Shown in pieces: positions 1-7,870 of a DNA stretch of 64,000 nt; positions within the stretch are counted from its first letter, which is position 1; each line of letters starts with the position of its first letter. Origin of the DNA: Brevundimonas sp. Root608 (lineage in GTDB: Bacteria; Pseudomonadota; Alphaproteobacteria; Caulobacterales; Caulobacteraceae); the NCBI RefSeq assembly GCF_001427825.1, contig NZ_LMGT01000008.1, forward strand, positions 1 through 64,000, written 5' to 3'. The notes under the pieces were generated by a model that saw only the letters and a program-made list of their open reading frames with translations, searched no databases and was not told the DNA's origin. The position numbers and the translations under genes are program-made.

Positions 1-10
1 CGCACGCCTG

Positions 11-125
11 CTTCTCCCTCCCCTTCATGGGGAGGGATGTCGGCGCGAAGCGACGACAGGGTGGGGTGCGTCCGCCATTCCCCACCCGGTCGCTGCGCCA
101 CCACCCTCCCACTTCGGGGAAGGGA
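11..125. repeat. Two-hairpin intergenic repeat, two inverted copies
   Basis: Non-coding DNA beyond the mltA stop. Copy 1 has a perfect 8-bp hairpin (CCCTCCCC at 16-23, GGGGAGGG at 29-36), then a second GC-rich hairpin centred on GCGCGAAGCG and a GGGTGGGG tail. From about 80 to 125 the same element runs in inverted orientation (CCCCACCC, a GCTGCGCC core, CCCTCCCACTTCGGGGAAGGGAG). Related copies occur at 11321-11444, 14697-14797, 17355-17408 and 36866-36985. Confidence 0.7.
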
Positions 126-158
126 GAACGCAGTCCCGGTCTTTGAAAATTGAACGCC

Positions 159-1283
159 CTACGGCCTCGGAACCAGACGCCACATCCTCAGCGGATGCCT
201 CACCGTCCCGGCCTCCTCGCCGGCCGCCGCGCCGCGGCCCATGTAGAAGTCGGCGCGGACCGGGCCGCGGATGGCGCTGCCGGTGTCGAGCGCCATCATC
301 AGGCCGCGATAGCTGTCGCGCGCCCCGACCAGTCCGCCGCCCTCGGCGTCGATCCACACCAGGTCGCCATAGCGCCAGCTGGCCGGGTCCACCGCGATGG
401 CGCGCCGCGCCGGCAGGGGGACGCCCGCCGCCCCCGCCGGATCGCCGCCGTCGTCGGGCTGCATGGCGAAGAAGACATAGCGGGGATTCAGCGCGGTGAC
501 CGCGTCCGCCTCGGGACCCCGGTGGGCCGCCAGCCAGGCGCGGATCGCCTCGCCCGAGGCTCCGCCGGCGGGCAACAGCCCCTGTTCGACCATGCGGTTG
601 GCGATGGCCACGAAGGGCCGGCCGTTGTTGGCGGCGTAGGCGGCGCGGCCCCGGCCCCCGTCCTCGAACGTCAGATAGCCCGACCCCTGCAGCTGCATGA
701 AGAACAGCTCCTCGGCCTTCATCCAGGCCAGAACCGCGCCAGGGGGCGCCGCCTCGATCGCGGCCCGGTCGGGGTAGGGGCCGGTCGAGCCGTCGGCCCG
801 GCGCTGCAGGACCCGCGACGGGTCGGCCGGGTCGACGACCAGATCGGCCGGCCGGGCCACCACCGGCGTGTCGAACGGCCCCTGCGGCGTCCGCCGGGCG
901 GCGTATTCGGGTGCGAAATAGGCGGTCAGCCGGCCCTCGCCCTCCGAGGCGACGACGGTGAACCGGGTCTCGAAGAAATCGCGCGCGGCCCGGGCCGTGG
1001 CGCCCCCGTCCCGCAGCGCGCGGCCCTGGCGGCAGGCGGCGGCTCCCGCCGGGTCGCGGGCCGCGCCGCAGCCGGCGGCATAGGCGTTCAGCGCCGCCAG
1101 ATGGTTCTCGTTCGCCCACCCGGGCAGGGTCGTCGGCGAGACGCCCGCGGCCTCGACGGGCGCGGGCGACGGGGCGGGAACAGGCGCTGGCGGAGCCGGC
1201 GGCGGGGCGGAGGCGCAGCCGGCGACCAGAAACACGGCCGCGAGGGCGGCGCCCAGGCGTCGCCGCGCGCCGCCCGCGATCAT
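159..1283 (-). CDS. mltA: Murein transglycosylase A (lipoprotein)
   Basis: A 374-residue lytic transglycosylase expected to cleave peptidoglycan glycan strands, releasing 1,6-anhydro-muropeptides at the outer membrane. It has a lipoprotein signal peptide with lipobox LVAGC (Cys23), then a Pro/Ala-rich linker, the MltA domain, and a C-terminal 3D domain with LDTGSAIRGPVRADFYMG, whose first Asp (about residue 333) is the expected catalytic acid. The ATG at 1283 was chosen because it overlaps the upstream TGA as ATGA and puts the lipobox at the correct distance; an in-frame extension upstream looks untranslated. It is coupled to the Tim44-like gene. Confidence 0.9.
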   Translation of the reverse strand: MIAGGARRRLGAALAAVFLVAGCASAPPPAPPAPVPAPSPAPVEAAGVSPTTLPGWANENHLAALNAYAAGCGAARDPAGAAACRQGRALRDGGATARAARDFFETRFTVVASEGEGRLTAYFAPEYAARRTPQGPFDTPVVARPADLVVDPADPSRVLQRRADGSTGPYPDRAAIEAAPPGAVLAWMKAEELFFMQLQGSGYLTFEDGGRGRAAYAANNGRPFVAIANRMVEQGLLPAGGASGEAIRAWLAAHRGPEADAVTALNPRYVFFAMQPDDGGDPAGAAGVPLPARRAIAVDPASWRYGDLVWIDAEGGGLVGARDSYRGLMMALDTGSAIRGPVRADFYMGRGAAAGEEAGTVRHPLRMWRLVPRP

Positions 1284-1921
1284 GCGGCGGCGGGCTCGGT
1301 GCGGGCCAGGACCCAGTTGGGATCGCTGGCGCCGAGGGTCCGTTCGAAGGTCCACAGTTCGGCGACGCGGCGTTCCTCGATCTGTGGTTCGGCGGCGGCG
1401 TCCGCCGAGGTCACCGTATTGCGCAGCTCGGCCAGGAAGCGGACCTTGGCCGTGGCCCGGTTCTCCTCGGCCGAGGCCTGTTCCAGGTCGGCGCGGGCCG
1501 GATGCAGGAATTCGGCGATCTCGGTCTCGCCCCGGCTCTCGCGGGCGGCGATGCCGGCCTCGAAGGAGTCCATCACCGCCGGGGTCAGCAGCGGCTTCAG
1601 CGTCTCGCGGTCGCCGGCGGCATAGGCCCGCACGATGGTCTCATGGGCCTGGCGGGCGCCTTCGAGGAAGCGGACGGGGTCGAAATTCGGATCGCGCGCC
1701 TTCAGGCTGGCGATCGAGGCCAGGGTGACGGCGTCGAGGATGCCCGGACGGCCGGCGGCTTGCTCCGGCCGGGCGCCCGCCGGCGCGAGGACGGCCGGCT
1801 TGGATCGCGCATCGTCTTCCGGCTGACGGCCGACCTTCTTGCCCAGCACATTGTACAGCTGGAACAGGACGATGGCGGCGATCACGGCGAAGATGATGAT
1901 CTGGATCTGGACCGGCGGCAC
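1280..1921 (-). CDS. Tim44/TimA-like membrane-anchored protein
   Basis: A 213-residue protein with one N-terminal membrane anchor (IIIFAVIAAIVLFQLYNVLG), a charged linker, and a C-terminal Tim44-like domain with the typical ending LWTFER...DPNWVLARTE. Bacterial homologues are inner-membrane proteins of uncertain role related to mitochondrial Tim44. The open frame reaches 2038, but the GTG at 1921 has an AGGGAA ribosome site just upstream and places the anchor at the N terminus as in the family. The gene overlaps mltA and is divergent from secB. Confidence 0.85.
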   Translation of the reverse strand: MPPVQIQIIIFAVIAAIVLFQLYNVLGKKVGRQPEDDARSKPAVLAPAGARPEQAAGRPGILDAVTLASIASLKARDPNFDPVRFLEGARQAHETIVRAYAAGDRETLKPLLTPAVMDSFEAGIAARESRGETEIAEFLHPARADLEQASAEENRATAKVRFLAELRNTVTSADAAAEPQIEERRVAELWTFERTLGASDPNWVLARTEPAAA

Positions 1922-2029
1922 TGGCGTTCCCTGGCTGGCGTCCGCGAAACGGCGGGCGCGGCGACTGACGATTAGGGGCTGATATAGGGTCGCGCAACAT
2001 GAACCGCTGCTGAGGTCGGGCGAGCGTCG

Positions 2030-2057
2030 TTGCCGCACCCCCGGCCCCGTGCTAGTC
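2030..2057 (+). promoter_or_regulatory. Candidate housekeeping promoter for secB
   Basis: TTGCCGC at 2030-2036 and GCTAGTC at 2051-2057 are separated by 14 nt, resembling the Caulobacter housekeeping sigma pattern (TTGaCg, 10-14 nt, GCTANAWC). It lies about 60 bp upstream of the secB ATG in the region divergent from the Tim44-like gene. This is a pattern match only. Confidence 0.4.
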
Positions 2058-2117
2058 GCCGCGCCTTCCGGGGCGTCTCAAAGGGCGCCGTTCACCCTAT
2101 TCAGACAGACCCGATCG

Positions 2118-2636
2118 ATGACCGACGCCGCCCCTCCCGCCGACGCCAACACGGCCGCGCCCGCCGACAACGCCGCCCAGGGGCCGCAGGGCCCCGGCTT
2201 CCGCATCGTCGCCCAGTACGTCAAGGACCTGTCGTTCGAGAACCCCAAGGCCCCCGACAGCCTCCGCGTCGACGGCAAGCCCGCCATCGACATGGGCGTC
2301 GAGATGAACGCCCAGGGCCGCCCCGACGGCCTGTTCGAGGTCGACCTGCGCCTGACCATCAAGGCGACCACCGAGGCGATGACCGTCTTCAACGTCGAAC
2401 TGCTGTACGGCGGCCTGTTCGCCCTGCACGGCGTGCCCGAGCAGGACATCGAGCCGCTGCTGCTGATCGAATGCCCGCGCTACCTCTTCCCGTTCGCCCG
2501 CGAGATCATCGCCCGCGCCACCTCGGACGGCGGCTTCTACCCGCCCTTCATGCTGGACCCGATCGACTTCGCCGGCATCTACGTCGCCCGCCAGCAGTCC
2601 ATCGCCCGCGGCCCGGCCGAAGCCGGCAAGGCCTAG
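2118..2636 (+). CDS. secB: Protein-export chaperone SecB
   Basis: A 172-residue SecB homologue. SecB binds unfolded preproteins in the cytoplasm and delivers them to SecA. After an Ala/Pro-rich N-terminal extension come the typical family segments [22 protein letters not shown] and [15 protein letters not shown], followed by [14 protein letters not shown] and YVARQQ near the C terminus. The ATG at 2118 begins MTDAAPP; the upstream in-frame stretch is out of character. It is the only plus-strand gene left of the predicted origin, convergent with dnaQ. Confidence 0.95.
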   Translation: MTDAAPPADANTAAPADNAAQGPQGPGFRIVAQYVKDLSFENPKAPDSLRVDGKPAIDMGVEMNAQGRPDGLFEVDLRLTIKATTEAMTVFNVELLYGGLFALHGVPEQDIEPLLLIECPRYLFPFAREIIARATSDGGFYPPFMLDPIDFAGIYVARQQSIARGPAEAGKA

Positions 2637-2697
2637 GCCTCAAGCCGCTCGCCGCCGCGCGGCGAGTGGTAGGCCACAAGAAATGAAGGGGCGTCCG

Positions 2698-3423
2698 TCA
2701 GGCGGCGGACGCCTTTTCCATGTCCAGGCCATAGCCCTTCCACAGCGACCAGTCCTTCAGCGTCGCCCGCAGGAAGGCCTCGTGCGCCGCGTGCTCCGCC
2801 TCGCCGCCGCGCGGTTCCAGCGGACGCGGCCGGGGCGGATAGCCCGCCGCCGCATGGGCCGCCGCCGCGGCGCTGACGACGCGCGAGGCCGACAGGTCCA
2901 GCCGGCGCTCCTTGCCGCCCTTCAGCTCCAGATAGACCTCGGCCAGCAGCCGGGCGTCGATCAAGGCGCCGTGCAGGCTGCGCTCGACCAGGCTGATCTT
3001 GTAGCGCTTGCACAGGGCGTCCAGCGAATTGGCCATGCCCGGAAACCGCGTCTGGGCCAGCTTCAGCGTGTCGATCCAGCGGTCCTCGTGGAACAGGGCC
3101 CGGCCGCAGCGGCCGAATTCGTGGTCGATGAAATTGCGGTCGAACTGGGCGTTGTGGGCGATGATCGGCGCGTCGCCGATGAAGTCGCACAGATCGATGA
3201 CGATCTCGGCGAATTTCGGCGCGTCCTTCACATGATCGTCGGTGATCCCGTGCACCCGGATCGCATCGGCCGGGATCGTCCGCTCGGGATGGATCAGCCG
3301 GTGAAAGGTCCGCCCCGTCGGCAGCAGATCCTCGATCTCGATGCAGCCGACCTCGATCATCCGGTCGCCCGTACGCGGGTCGAAGCCGGTGGTTTCGGTG
3401 TCGAGAACGATTTCGCGGGACAT
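2698..3423 (-). CDS. dnaQ: DNA polymerase III epsilon subunit (3'-5' proofreading exonuclease)
   Basis: A 241-residue DEDDh exonuclease that proofreads for the replicative polymerase. Visible motifs are ExoI DTETTGFD (catalytic Asp8 and Glu10), ExoII HNAQFDRNFI, and ExoIII HGALIDARLLAEVYLEL with its His and Asp. It lies 6 bp downstream of coaE and ends the leftward run PPDK regulator-maf-aroE-coaE-dnaQ that starts at the predicted origin, the same neighbourhood as in Caulobacter. Confidence 0.95.
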   Translation of the reverse strand: MSREIVLDTETTGFDPRTGDRMIEVGCIEIEDLLPTGRTFHRLIHPERTIPADAIRVHGITDDHVKDAPKFAEIVIDLCDFIGDAPIIAHNAQFDRNFIDHEFGRCGRALFHEDRWIDTLKLAQTRFPGMANSLDALCKRYKISLVERSLHGALIDARLLAEVYLELKGGKERRLDLSASRVVSAAAAAHAAAGYPPRPRPLEPRGGEAEHAAHEAFLRATLKDWSLWKGYGLDMEKASAA

Positions 3424-3429
3424 GCCCCC

Positions 3430-4071
3430 TTAATGGGGCGGTTCGTCCGCTTTCGGAAGACCGCGCCGGGGCGGCGACCACCCCTCGGCCAGAACCATCC
3501 CCACGATTTCCTTCACCCGGGCCCGCGCCGCCTCCAGCCCCTCGCCGGTGTCGACGACGAAGTCGGCCCGGCGGCGTTTCTCGGCGTCGGGCAGTTGCCG
3601 CGCCAGGATGGCCTCGAACCGCTCGCGGGTCATGCCGGGCCGCTCCAGAACCCGCGCCGCCTGCACCGCGGCCGGCGCCGTGACCACCACCACCGCATCG
3701 ACGTCGGCGTCCCCGCCGGTCTCGAACAGCAGCGGAATGTCCAGCACCGCCAGCCTGACGCCCCGCGCCTCGGCCGCCGCCAGATCCTCGATCCGACCCT
3801 GCAACACCAGCGGATGAACGATCGCCTCCAGCCGCCGGAAGGCCTGATCGTCCCGCCCCAGCGCCTCGGCCAGACGCGTCCGGTCCACGGCCTCGTCCGC
3901 GACCACCCCCGGAAACGCCTCGCCCACCGGACCGACCGCCGCACCGCCCCTGGCGTAGAGCCGGTGCACCGCCTCGTCCGCGTTCCAGACCATGGCCCCG
4001 GCGTCGGCGAACATCGCCGTCGTCGTCGACTTGCCCATGCCGATGGAGCCGGTCAGGCCCAGGACGATCAT
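3430..4071 (-). CDS. coaE: Dephospho-CoA kinase
   Basis: A 213-residue kinase for the last step of coenzyme A synthesis (phosphorylation of dephospho-CoA at the ribose 3'-OH). The P-loop GSIGMGKST is at residues 8-16, followed by a [17 protein letters not shown] segment and the family-typical [13 protein letters not shown]. The ATG overlaps the aroE stop as ATGA, so the two are probably translationally coupled. Confidence 0.95.
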   Translation of the reverse strand: MIVLGLTGSIGMGKSTTTAMFADAGAMVWNADEAVHRLYARGGAAVGPVGEAFPGVVADEAVDRTRLAEALGRDDQAFRRLEAIVHPLVLQGRIEDLAAAEARGVRLAVLDIPLLFETGGDADVDAVVVVTAPAAVQAARVLERPGMTRERFEAILARQLPDAEKRRRADFVVDTGEGLEAARARVKEIVGMVLAEGWSPPRRGLPKADEPPH

Positions 4072-4865
4072 TCGGCCTCTCCCAGGGTCGCCAGCGCCAC
4101 GGCGCGGACATCCACATCCGGCGGTTCAACGCCGAACAGGGCCCGGAACGACGGCCTCGCCTGACCGATCAGCATGGCCAGCCCGTCCACCGTCGTCAGC
4201 CCCCGCGCCCGCCCCTCGGCCAGAAACGGCGTGAGCACCGGGCGATAGGTCATGTCCATCAGCACCGCGTCGGCCGGCAGCGCCGCCGGATCGATCGTCG
4301 GCGGCACGCTCAGCGCATTGACCACCAGCGCCGCCTCGCCCAGCGCCCGCGCATCGACCACCGCCACGCCCAGATGATCCGCCAGCGCCTGCGCCCGCTC
4401 GGCCGTCCGGTTCAGCACTCCGACTTCCGCTCCCGCCGCCTTCAGCGCCGCCGCCGCCGCGCGCCCCGCCCCGCCCGCGCCCAGCACAACGGCCGGCCGG
4501 CCTCGCACGTCGAGCCCAGGCGCCTGTTCAGCCAGGGCCGCCATCAGGCCAAGGCCATCTGTGCTCTCGGCCCGGATCCGGCCGTCCTCGAACACCAGCA
4601 GATTGGCCGCGCCGCAGGCCAACGCCGTTTCACCGGCCTCGTCCGCCAGCCCCAGGGCCTGCGCCTTGAACGGCGCCGTCACATTCAGGCCGCGCAGGGC
4701 GCCGCGCCGCCCCTGATCGACCAGCTCCGCAAAGGCCTCGGCGTTCGCCGGCCCGAAGGCGCGATAGACCGCGTCCAGCCCGGCCGCCTCGATCCACGCT
4801 CCGTGTATGACCGGGCTCAGCGAATGGGCGATCGGCTGGCCGGCGACGCCGGCGACCACGGTCAT
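4068..4865 (-). CDS. aroE: Shikimate dehydrogenase (NADP+)
   Basis: A 265-residue enzyme reducing 3-dehydroshikimate to shikimate in aromatic amino acid synthesis. AHSLSP binds the shikimate side, [11 protein letters not shown] carries the catalytic Lys, [13 protein letters not shown] and the following NRT form the NADP site. The ATG at 4865 overlaps the maf stop (ATGA); a longer in-frame start exists but lies inside maf and adds an atypical Gly/Ala-rich stretch. Confidence 0.95.
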   Translation of the reverse strand: MTVVAGVAGQPIAHSLSPVIHGAWIEAAGLDAVYRAFGPANAEAFAELVDQGRRGALRGLNVTAPFKAQALGLADEAGETALACGAANLLVFEDGRIRAESTDGLGLMAALAEQAPGLDVRGRPAVVLGAGGAGRAAAAALKAAGAEVGVLNRTAERAQALADHLGVAVVDARALGEAALVVNALSVPPTIDPAALPADAVLMDMTYRPVLTPFLAEGRARGLTTVDGLAMLIGQARPSFRALFGVEPPDVDVRAVALATLGEAE

Positions 4866-5461
4866 GACCGCAGCACTCCGGCCCGCCGCAGCTCCGCCAG
4901 CACCGGCCACAGCGGCAGGCCCAGGACGGTGAAATAGTCGCCCTCCACAGCCTCGAACAGCTGCGACCCCATCCCCTCCAGCCGATAGGAGCCGACGCAG
5001 GCCAGCAACCGCTCGCCCTCGGCCTTCAGATAGGCGTCCAGAAAGGCGTCCGAGAAATTGCGCATCCGCAGATCGACCGTATCGACCCCGGCCCAGACCA
5101 CCTGCCCGTTCCGCGCCAGGGCCGCGCCCGAATGCAGTTGATGCGTCCGGCCCCGCATCGACGCCAGCTGCCTCCGCGCGTGTTCCAGAGACCCGGCTTT
5201 CGACACCAGCCCCCCGTCGAAGGCCAGGGTCTGGTCCGCGCCCAGCACCCAGGCGTCGGCGTCATGACGCGACACCGCCAGCGCCTTCACCCGCGCCAGT
5301 TCGACCGCCAGCCCCGCCGCATCGGCGGGATCGTGCGTCGCCTTGACGGCGTTCTCGTCGACGTCGGCGACCTGCACCGCGAACGGCACGCCGGCGCCCT
5401 CCAGCATGGCCTGCCGGGCAGCGCTCTTCGAGGCGAGGATGAGACGTTCCCCGCTCACCAT
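4862..5461 (-). CDS. Maf-family nucleotide pyrophosphatase
   Basis: A 199-residue Maf/HAM1-superfamily house-cleaning pyrophosphatase. The N terminus LILASKSAARQAML is the family substrate loop. The active-site segment reads GADQTLAFDG rather than GADTVV, which resembles the YceF (m7GTP-type) subgroup more than dTTP/UTP-type Maf; this assignment is inference. The ATG at 5461 overlaps the end of the upstream gene by 7 bp, and a GTG at 5458 (GTGA overlap) is equally possible. Confidence 0.88.
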   Translation of the reverse strand: MVSGERLILASKSAARQAMLEGAGVPFAVQVADVDENAVKATHDPADAAGLAVELARVKALAVSRHDADAWVLGADQTLAFDGGLVSKAGSLEHARRQLASMRGRTHQLHSGAALARNGQVVWAGVDTVDLRMRNFSDAFLDAYLKAEGERLLACVGSYRLEGMGSQLFEAVEGDYFTVLGLPLWPVLAELRRAGVLRS

Positions 5462-6339
5462 GCCGCTCCCAGCCGACGCGTACGGCGCTCGTTCAGGACG
5501 TTGATGATCGCCGCCGCCGTCTCCTCGACCGAACGGCGGGTCACGTCGATGACCGGCCAGCCGCGCCGCTCGAAAGCGCGCCTCGCCTTGACCGTCTCGT
5601 CGCGCACCGCGTCGTGGTCCACATAGGAGGAAGCCCGGGTGGCGTTCAGCCCGTCCAGCCGGTTCTTGCGGATCTGCACCAGCCGGTCCGGCGACACGGT
5701 CAGGCCGACGATCAGGGGGTTCTTCAGCCCAACCAGCCGCTCGCCGTCCTCCTGGCCCGGCACCAGCGGCACATTGGCCGCGCGGATGCCGCGGTGGGCC
5801 AGATAGATGCAGGTCGGGGTCTTTGACGTGCGGCTGACTCCGCACAACACCACGTCGGCGCTTTCCAGCTGGGCCGTCGTGCCCTGGCCGTCGTCATGGG
5901 CCATGGCGAAGTCCAGCGCCGCAATGCGGTTGAAATAGTCGGTGTCCAGCGCGTGCTGCGCTCCCACGCGGGTCGACAGGGCCGCGCCCAGATAGCGTGA
6001 CAGGGCCCCGACCAGAGGATCCAGGGCCGCGATCTGGGGCATGTCCAGCTTGCGGCAGCCCGTCTCCAGCTGTTCGCGCAGCTCGCGGTCGACCAGGGTG
6101 TGCAGAACCACGCCGGGCGAGGCGGCGATCTCCTCCAGCACCCGCTCCATCTGCTTGTCGTTCCGCACCAGGGCATAGATGTGCTCGATCGGAATGACCC
6201 CGTCGAAGCGCGCCACCACGGCCTTGGCCATGGCGTTCAGGGTCTCGCCGGTGGAATCCGACACCAGGTGGACGTGGAAATAGGTCGCCAGCCGCGAAGG
6301 GCCCGTCGTGCGGCCCGTCCCCGTTGCGCCCGGCGTCAT
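5455..6339 (-). CDS. Pyruvate, phosphate dikinase regulatory protein (PPSR/DUF299)
   Basis: A 294-residue bifunctional kinase/phosphorylase of the DUF299 family, which controls pyruvate phosphate dikinase or PEP synthase by phosphorylating or dephosphorylating a Thr. The hallmark P-loop GVSRTSKTPTCIYLA is near residue 160-175, preceded by YFHVHLVSDSTGETL at the N terminus and DFAMAHDDGQ before the P-loop. It is the first leftward gene from the predicted origin; in Caulobacter the origin is likewise bounded by a DUF299 gene and hemE. Confidence 0.92.
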   Translation of the reverse strand: MTPGATGTGRTTGPSRLATYFHVHLVSDSTGETLNAMAKAVVARFDGVIPIEHIYALVRNDKQMERVLEEIAASPGVVLHTLVDRELREQLETGCRKLDMPQIAALDPLVGALSRYLGAALSTRVGAQHALDTDYFNRIAALDFAMAHDDGQGTTAQLESADVVLCGVSRTSKTPTCIYLAHRGIRAANVPLVPGQEDGERLVGLKNPLIVGLTVSPDRLVQIRKNRLDGLNATRASSYVDHDAVRDETVKARRAFERRGWPVIDVTRRSVEETAAAIINVLNERRTRRLGAAW

Positions 6340-6527
6340 CGGCAGCTGTCCATATGTGCGAGACTCCTGTGGACGGGGCGGGGCGCCGTTGGTCCGGGGC
6401 TGTCAGCCTTTTCCTATAGCCGGACCGGGCGAGGGCGGCGAGCGGGGACAAGGGTGGACGGGACATCCATCGCGGGGGCGGTTCATCCCACGGCCGCGAC
6501 CCGTCGCCGGTCCGCCTGTGGAGATCC

Positions 6528-6542
6528 TTAACAAGACCTTAA
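6528..6542. promoter_or_regulatory. CtrA binding box in the origin
   Basis: TTAACAAGACCTTAA is an exact TTAA-N7-TTAA full site for CtrA, the cell-cycle regulator that silences the Caulobacter origin when phosphorylated. It lies about 300 bp before hemE, next to a TGTGGA DnaA-like core at 6517-6522. Confidence 0.75.
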
Positions 6543-6605
6543 TGGCGCCCAGCCTGCCGACAAGGCGCCGGCTCTGAAACCCCGCCCTTGAGGCCTCGTC
6601 AGGAT

Positions 6606-6614
6606 TTATCCCCG
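6606..6614 (+). promoter_or_regulatory. DnaA-box-like 9-mer
   Basis: TTATCCCCG matches the first six bases and position eight of the DnaA consensus TTATCCACA. The identical 9-mer recurs in the same orientation 91 bp downstream. Confidence 0.5.
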
Positions 6615-6696
6615 CTGTCACCAGACCGGTGAACGGCCGTCCGCCGTCTGTGACTGTTTGCGGAAAACCCGTCCGTCCGCGCCCAAATGCGCCAGC

Positions 6697-6705
6697 TTAT
6701 CCCCG
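6697..6705 (+). promoter_or_regulatory. DnaA-box-like 9-mer, second copy
   Basis: An exact repeat of the TTATCCCCG at 6606-6614, in the origin gap. A further core, GGATAA at 6757-6762, is on the opposite strand. Confidence 0.5.
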
Positions 6706-6823
6706 CCATCCCCCGCCCTGCCTTCTACCTCCCATTCTTCGAATCTTTCCTGAGAAGGATAAGGAGGGTGCGACACGGGCCGGGCTTGAGCCTGGACCGG
6801 GCCGCCGGTAGGACCGGGATCAC

Positions 6824-7870
6824 ATGATCACCTCGCCCCCCACACCGTTGCTTCTCAAGGTTCTCGCCGGGGAGACGCCGTCGCGTCCGCCGGTCTGGTT
6901 CATGCGTCAGGCCGGGCGCTACCTGCCGGAGTACCGGGCGCTCAGGGCGACGACCCCGGACTTCATCTCCTTCTGTCTGGATCCCGAGAAGGCCGCGGAG
7001 GCGACGTTGCAGCCGATGCGGCGGTTCGGATTCGACGCCGCCATCGTCTTCGCCGACATCCTGCTGATCCCCCGGGCGCTGGGCCAGGAGGTCTGGTTCG
7101 AGGCCGGAGAGGGGCCGCGGCTGGGCGCCCTGCCTCCCGTCGAGGCCATGCGGGACCTGACATCCGGGGCTGGCGAGGCGCTGAAACAGGTCGGCCAGAC
7201 CCTGTCGATCGTGCGGTCGCAACTGGAGCCTGAGCGCGCCCTGATCGGCTTCGCCGGCGCGCCCTGGACCGTGGCCACCTATATGCTGGACGGCGAGGCC
7301 CGCAGCATCGGCAAGGGCGAACGCGCCCAGGCCCGGACCTACGCCTACAGCGAGCCGGAGAAGGTCGCGGCCCTGCTGGACGTGCTGGTCGAGGCCACGG
7401 CCCATTATCTGAAGATGCAGGCCGACGCCGGGGCCCAGGTGCTCAAGATCTTCGAAAGCTGGGCCGAGGGTCTGCCGGAAGACCTGTTCGAAAGCCTGGT
7501 CCTGCGGCCTCACCAGCAACTGGTTCGCCGGGTGCGCGAACTGGGCGTCACCGTGCCCCTGATCGGCTTCCCGCGCGGCTCGGCGGCCCTGGCGGAACGC
7601 TATGCGGCCGAGGTCGACGTCCAGGGCGTGGCGCTCGATACCGCCTGTCCGCTGGAGATCGGACGCCGCGTCCAGGTGATCAAGCCGATCCAGGGCGCGC
7701 TCGATCCCCTGCTGCTGCGCGCCGGGGGTCCGATGCTGGATCGCCGCGTCGACCAGCTGCTCGAGGCCTGGGGGCAGGGGCCGTGGATCTTCAACCTCGG
7801 CCACGGCATCCTGCCCGACGTGCCGATCGCCCATGTCGAACAGGTGCTGAAACGGATCGGCGCACAATGA
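6824..7870 (+). CDS. hemE: Uroporphyrinogen decarboxylase
   Basis: A 348-residue cytoplasmic enzyme that decarboxylates uroporphyrinogen III to coproporphyrinogen III in haem synthesis. The N-terminal signature PPVWFMRQAGRYLPEYRA is present, with GFAGAPWTVATYMLDG in the middle and FNLGHGILPDVP at the C terminus. It is the first rightward gene from the predicted origin; in Caulobacter its promoters overlap Cori, so origin activity and hemE transcription may interact here too. The ATGA overlap couples it to hemH. Confidence 0.97.
   Translation: MITSPPTPLLLKVLAGETPSRPPVWFMRQAGRYLPEYRALRATTPDFISFCLDPEKAAEATLQPMRRFGFDAAIVFADILLIPRALGQEVWFEAGEGPRLGALPPVEAMRDLTSGAGEALKQVGQTLSIVRSQLEPERALIGFAGAPWTVATYMLDGEARSIGKGERAQARTYAYSEPEKVAALLDVLVEATAHYLKMQADAGAQVLKIFESWAEGLPEDLFESLVLRPHQQLVRRVRELGVTVPLIGFPRGSAALAERYAAEVDVQGVALDTACPLEIGRRVQVIKPIQGALDPLLLRAGGPMLDRRVDQLLEAWGQGPWIFNLGHGILPDVPIAHVEQVLKRIGAQ

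Larger units (their letters stand above)
6340..6823. other. Predicted chromosome replication origin (Cori-type)
   Basis: A 484-bp non-coding gap between the divergent PPDK-regulator gene and hemE, the same flanks as the mapped Caulobacter crescentus origin. It holds one perfect CtrA box (TTAA-N7-TTAA at 6528-6542), two identical DnaA-box-like 9-mers TTATCCCCG at 6606-6614 and 6697-6705, an opposite-strand GGATAA at 6757-6762, TGTGGA at 6368-6373 and 6517-6522, and two GANTC (CcrM) sites at 6362-6366 and 6741-6745. Transcription diverges from it on both sides. That it is the origin is inference from synteny and motifs. Confidence 0.8.
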
